From JACKCD01 sp041390905 (GTDB lineage: Bacteria > Chloroflexota > Anaerolineae > Promineifilales > Promineifilaceae): a DNA stretch of 64,000 nucleotides. The notes beneath the pieces were generated by a model that searched no databases, was not told the DNA's origin, and was given only the letters and a program-made list of their open reading frames with translations. Where the stretch lies: NCBI GenBank assembly GCA_041390905.1, contig JAWKPA010000013.1, positions 124,001-188,000 of the forward strand, given 5' to 3'. Positions within the stretch are counted from its first letter, which is position 1. The number at the start of each line of letters is the position of its first letter. This document shows, one piece after another, positions 61,304 to 64,000 of this stretch. The position numbers and the translations under genes are program-made.

Positions 61304-61705
61304 ATGATGAAGGAACAATGTCGGCAGGAAATTCTGGATTTGCACCGCTTTTTTGAAGAATGGTTTGCCGGCCGTTTGCCCGAAAGCGATGAGGCGTTTG
61401 CGCGGGCGACGGTGGCACTGGGGGAGGCGTTTGTGTTGGTTAGCCCAAACGGCCGTTTAACCGACCGCCACACTTTGATGAATGGGCTGCGTGGGGAGCA
61501 TAACGGCCGTTCCCACTTCCGCATCTGGATTGAAAAGTTCCAGCTTCAGCAGCAGCAGGGCGACATTGCCATTGCCACCTATGAAGAATGGCAGGAAATC
61601 GGCGACACCGTGACCTCACGCCAGAGTACGGCTGTTTTTCAGCAAGACTTCGCCACGCCCAACGGGGTGAAGTGGCTCCACGTACACGAGACGTGGATTG
61701 AGTAG
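61304..61705 (+). CDS. NTF2-like (DUF4440-type) small protein
   Basis: 133 aa: CRQEILDLHRFFEEWFAGRL, FARATVALGEAFVLVSPNGR, SHFRIWIEKFQLQQQQGDIA then WLHVHETWIE. The fold fits NTF2-like proteins of the DUF4440/SnoaL kind. Two adjacent AACGGCCGTT sites (near 61448 and 61501) give NGR twice. aggagat precedes the ATG; the second ATG (61307) is the alternative. Confidence 0.78.
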   Translation: MMKEQCRQEILDLHRFFEEWFAGRLPESDEAFARATVALGEAFVLVSPNGRLTDRHTLMNGLRGEHNGRSHFRIWIEKFQLQQQQGDIAIATYEEWQEIGDTVTSRQSTAVFQQDFATPNGVKWLHVHETWIE

Positions 61706-61774
61706 GGAGTGAGGCGTAGGGCGTGGCGGAGTGACATACGTTACGCCCACGCCCTACTCTCCACACCCTACAAA

Positions 61775-63553
61775 CTAATCATCAAAATCATCCCAACCAA
61801 AATCAATCCGCTCTTCCTGTTCACCAGGGTCAAGGATAAACGTCCAGCGGTCTACGCCGGTGGCGGGCCAGGTGAAGTCGCCGGGGATGAGCAGCTCGAT
61901 GTTGGCGGGGCTAAAGGCATCTACCCAAATGCAGTAGGTGGCGCTGTCCAGCCCGTCGAAAACATAGGTGCCGTCTTCGCCGGTGAGGGCGGTGGCAAGC
62001 ACGTTGCCGGGGCGGGTGCCAACGGCTGGGCAAGCTCCTTGTGCCAGGGTGACGGTGAGACCGGCTAACGGCCGTTCAATCCCCTGATACGTCCCATCCC
62101 CCCGGAACACGCCGCCCGTTTCCACGCAAATCGCGGCCGGCGTGCCGCTGCTGCTGCACAAATCGCGCCAGGCCACGCCGCCAATCGAGGCTGAACCGGG
62201 TGCCGGCGTTGGCGTTGGTTCGCCGGGAGCGGGTGGTTCACCAGCCACAATTTGCACCCAAAACGCATTTTCCAGAAAACCATCCACGCCAAAGCGGTTG
62301 CCGTCGGCATCGGCAAGCTGCCAGTTGCTGCGGTAGGTGCCTTCGGTGGTGGGGGCAGTCATCGTCACAAATATGTCTACCGTCTGGCCGGGGGCGACGG
62401 CACTGGGTATGGTGGCAGTAATGACGCCCAAGTTGTCGCCATCCACATAGACCGCGCTATAGTCGGTAGACCAAGGGCAACTGCCAATGTTACGCAGTCG
62501 CCAGCCCACTTCAAACTCGGCACCGGGGGCGATCACGGTGTCGTCGGGGGTGGTCAGGTCGCTTACAAAGGTGACATTGTTGTCACAATTTGCCAAATCT
62601 GCCTCTGGTGCGGGCAGGAATTGGAAATCCCAGCCAAAATCAACCCCTGCAACCTGTTCCCCTTCATCTACCACCAGAGCGACAGCGTTACTGTCATCGG
62701 TGAGATAGCTCCAAATGCCTTCTTCCAAAACGGCCGTATTTGTTGCGCTTGTCGGGTCAATGGTGACGCAGTAGCTACCGCTGGGCAGGTCCGCAAAGCT
62801 GTAGTTACCGCTACCATCGGTGACAACGGTAGTCGTCGCAGCATTGGCACAATCCCCTTCGGCCAGCGTCACTTCGACGCCGGGCAGGCCGGGTTCAGTG
62901 GCTTCGGGCAGGCCATTAGCCTGGAAGACGGTGCCAGTGTCGGTTTCGACGGCGATACAGCCGGCCGGGGCTTCGCTGTCGGCGGCAACGGCCGTTAATG
63001 TCCCCACGCACAAATCATGCCAAACGCGCCCGCTAATGCTGGCGGCTACCGCTTCAGGAACGGCCGTTGGCGTTGGTTCTTCTTCGGCCACCACATTATC
63101 CGCATCCAGCGTAAACGAACCACTGATGCCGTTGACCAGCACCGAATACGCCCCTGCCTTTAGCCCCGCCACTTCCAGCGGAATCGTTTCTTCAAATGGC
63201 ACCAGTGCTTCGGTACACACCTGCGCCGGGTCGCGTAGGGTGGTGAGGATGACGCGGAAGGTGTTGCCACTTTGCTGCTGCACCACTTCTTCCAACTGGG
63301 TGCAGCCATCGGGCAGCTCGCCGCGTGCCACGACGTTGACCCCTACAGGGAACGATTCGAGCAGGTTGACTTGAATGCTGTCTACGGTGGCCTGGCTGCG
63401 AACGGGGTCGGTGCTGGAAACGGCCGTTGCTGTGGCTGGCACCTCGGTTGCTTCGGGAATAATTGGCGTTGGCGTGGCATCGCTGCCGCCGCAGGCCGCC
63501 AACAAAAGTAACAGGCTCAACCCAAGCCCTAAAAAGAATGTTTTAACCGTCAT
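61775..63553 (-). CDS. Lipoprotein with SdrD-B and NBR1-Ig-like domains
   Basis: 592 aa. Lipobox LLAAC at residues 17-21; Thr/Pro linker; two SdrD-B-like domains (SISGRVWHDLC ... CVTIDPTSATNT and SIGGVAWRDLC ... YCIWVDAFSPAN); between them an NBR1-type Ig domain (APGAEFEVGWRLRNIGSCPW, MTAPTTEGTYRSNWQLAD). These domains occur in surface-exposed Chloroflexota proteins and probably mediate attachment or scaffolding. The C-terminal end is acidic (WDDFDD). Confidence 0.88.
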   Translation of the reverse strand: MTVKTFFLGLGLSLLLLLAACGGSDATPTPIIPEATEVPATATAVSSTDPVRSQATVDSIQVNLLESFPVGVNVVARGELPDGCTQLEEVVQQQSGNTFRVILTTLRDPAQVCTEALVPFEETIPLEVAGLKAGAYSVLVNGISGSFTLDADNVVAEEEPTPTAVPEAVAASISGRVWHDLCVGTLTAVAADSEAPAGCIAVETDTGTVFQANGLPEATEPGLPGVEVTLAEGDCANAATTTVVTDGSGNYSFADLPSGSYCVTIDPTSATNTAVLEEGIWSYLTDDSNAVALVVDEGEQVAGVDFGWDFQFLPAPEADLANCDNNVTFVSDLTTPDDTVIAPGAEFEVGWRLRNIGSCPWSTDYSAVYVDGDNLGVITATIPSAVAPGQTVDIFVTMTAPTTEGTYRSNWQLADADGNRFGVDGFLENAFWVQIVAGEPPAPGEPTPTPAPGSASIGGVAWRDLCSSSGTPAAICVETGGVFRGDGTYQGIERPLAGLTVTLAQGACPAVGTRPGNVLATALTGEDGTYVFDGLDSATYCIWVDAFSPANIELLIPGDFTWPATGVDRWTFILDPGEQEERIDFGWDDFDD

Positions 63554-63562
63554 AAGCTGTGT

Positions 63563-64000
63563 TTAATCTCCACTTTCATGAACCATGTAAGCGGCCAGGA
63601 ATTTGGCCGTATTTTCCAGGCTGTCGCGGTGGCTGCGCTCGTAATGGTGCGACGCATCCACGCCGGGGCCAACCAGACCCATACGCACATCTCCTCCGGC
63701 TCGCCAAAACGCTTCACCATCGGAGCCGTAATAGGGGTAGATGTCGGTGTTGTAGGGAATGGCTTCCGCTTCGGCCAGCTTTTCCAGATCGCGGCGCATT
63801 TCGTAATGATAGGGGCCGGCCGCATCCTTGGCACAAATTGTTAGCGAAAATTCATCAGAAGTTTGTTTGGGTGCCACCACGGCCATGTCTACCGTCAGCA
63901 GTTCGGCCAGATTGGCGGGCATTCCGGCGGCGGCGCCATGCCCCACTTCTTCGTAGTTGCTGATGTGGATGGTGGTGGGTTGGGCGGGTTTGTCACCGGA
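63563..64000 (-). CDS. M42-family metallopeptidase (glutamyl aminopeptidase-like), partial
   Basis: C-terminal 145 residues, running off the window. YEEVGHGA has the catalytic Glu pair, LLTVDMAVV a metal-binding Asp, then YGSDGEAF and GVDASHHYERSH with the last metal-binding His. This matches M42/FrvX peptidases, which form large dodecameric cytosolic aminopeptidases. The stop lies 10 bp from the start of the adjacent lipoprotein gene, so they may be co-transcribed. Confidence 0.88.
   Translation of the reverse strand, partial: SGDKPAQPTTIHISNYEEVGHGAAAGMPANLAELLTVDMAVVAPKQTSDEFSLTICAKDAAGPYHYEMRRDLEKLAEAEAIPYNTDIYPYYGSDGEAFWRAGGDVRMGLVGPGVDASHHYERSHRDSLENTAKFLAAYMVHESGD

Noticed and set aside
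1..64000. Amber codon reassignment in the whole genome
   Set aside because: Several intact genes end in TAG (for example pdhA, 12151, 34441), so TAG still terminates translation generally.
1..64000. tRNA, rRNA or replication origin
   Set aside because: No cloverleaf, rRNA segment, dnaA gene or DnaA-box cluster was recognised; the local skew switches are too many to be origins.

Overview
The window reads as a bacterial chromosome segment of moderately high GC, most likely from Chloroflexota of the Anaerolineae type. That is an inference from the secreted proteins with Pro/Thr 'PTPTPTNT' linkers, the many NarL-type two-component genes, and the dense load of small intergenic repeats. There is no rRNA, tRNA, prophage or CRISPR array. 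About 60 genes lie on both strands.

Layout. 0-5.4 kb: tail of a serine carboxypeptidase, then a full pyruvate dehydrogenase operon (E1 alpha, E1 beta, E2, E3). 5.7-18.1 kb: a signalling island with a six-GAF histidine kinase, a receiver-kinase fusion, a 2H phosphoesterase, two NarL-type sensor kinases and five response regulators, one of them a pseudo-receiver and one truncated. 18.3-29.9 kb: a stress and envelope block with an SDR remnant, two AI-2E-type permeases, GlsB and CsbD-like stress proteins, an alpha-glucan branching enzyme, an ABC exporter, a YciE/YciF ferritin-like protein, a BrkB-like membrane protein and YccF. The ABC permease and the BrkB gene are interrupted by in-frame TAG codons. 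30-43.6 kb: an isocitrate/isopropylmalate dehydrogenase, two FemAB-type transferases, a zinc-ribbon coiled-coil protein, Nudix, a subtilase, a methyltransferase, LysE, a receiver, and an ECF sigma factor with its membrane-anchored partner. 43.9-45.5 kb: an IS110-type insertion sequence with a structured non-coding leader. 45.6-64 kb: amidase, a small two-gene cassette, S9 peptidase, RidA, GNAT, ABM monooxygenase, receiver, YchF, a seven-blade WD40 protein, Tex, a PEP-synthase/rifampin-phosphotransferase-like enzyme, an SH3 lipoprotein, VOC, an NTF2-like protein, an SdrD-B/NBR1-Ig lipoprotein and an M42 peptidase cut by the window end.

The most unusual signal is at DNA level. The palindrome AACGGCCGTT occurs roughly eighty times, in genes of either strand and between genes, and is read as Thr-Ala-Val, Asn-Gly-Arg or Arg-Pro according to frame. 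At most sites I read, the plus strand is G-rich before the palindrome and C-rich after it, whichever way the gene runs, so the sites look like local GC-skew switch points. The palindrome is missing from the IS element and nearly missing from an AT-rich block (about 6.1-10.6 kb) whose edges fall inside two genes, which suggests both are newer arrivals. Other repeat layers are a palindromic MITE-like family built on AGAAGTTCAACTTCT, several families of 7-bp tandem repeats that also enter two coding regions, and inverted CAGGATT and GCAAGTC repeats.
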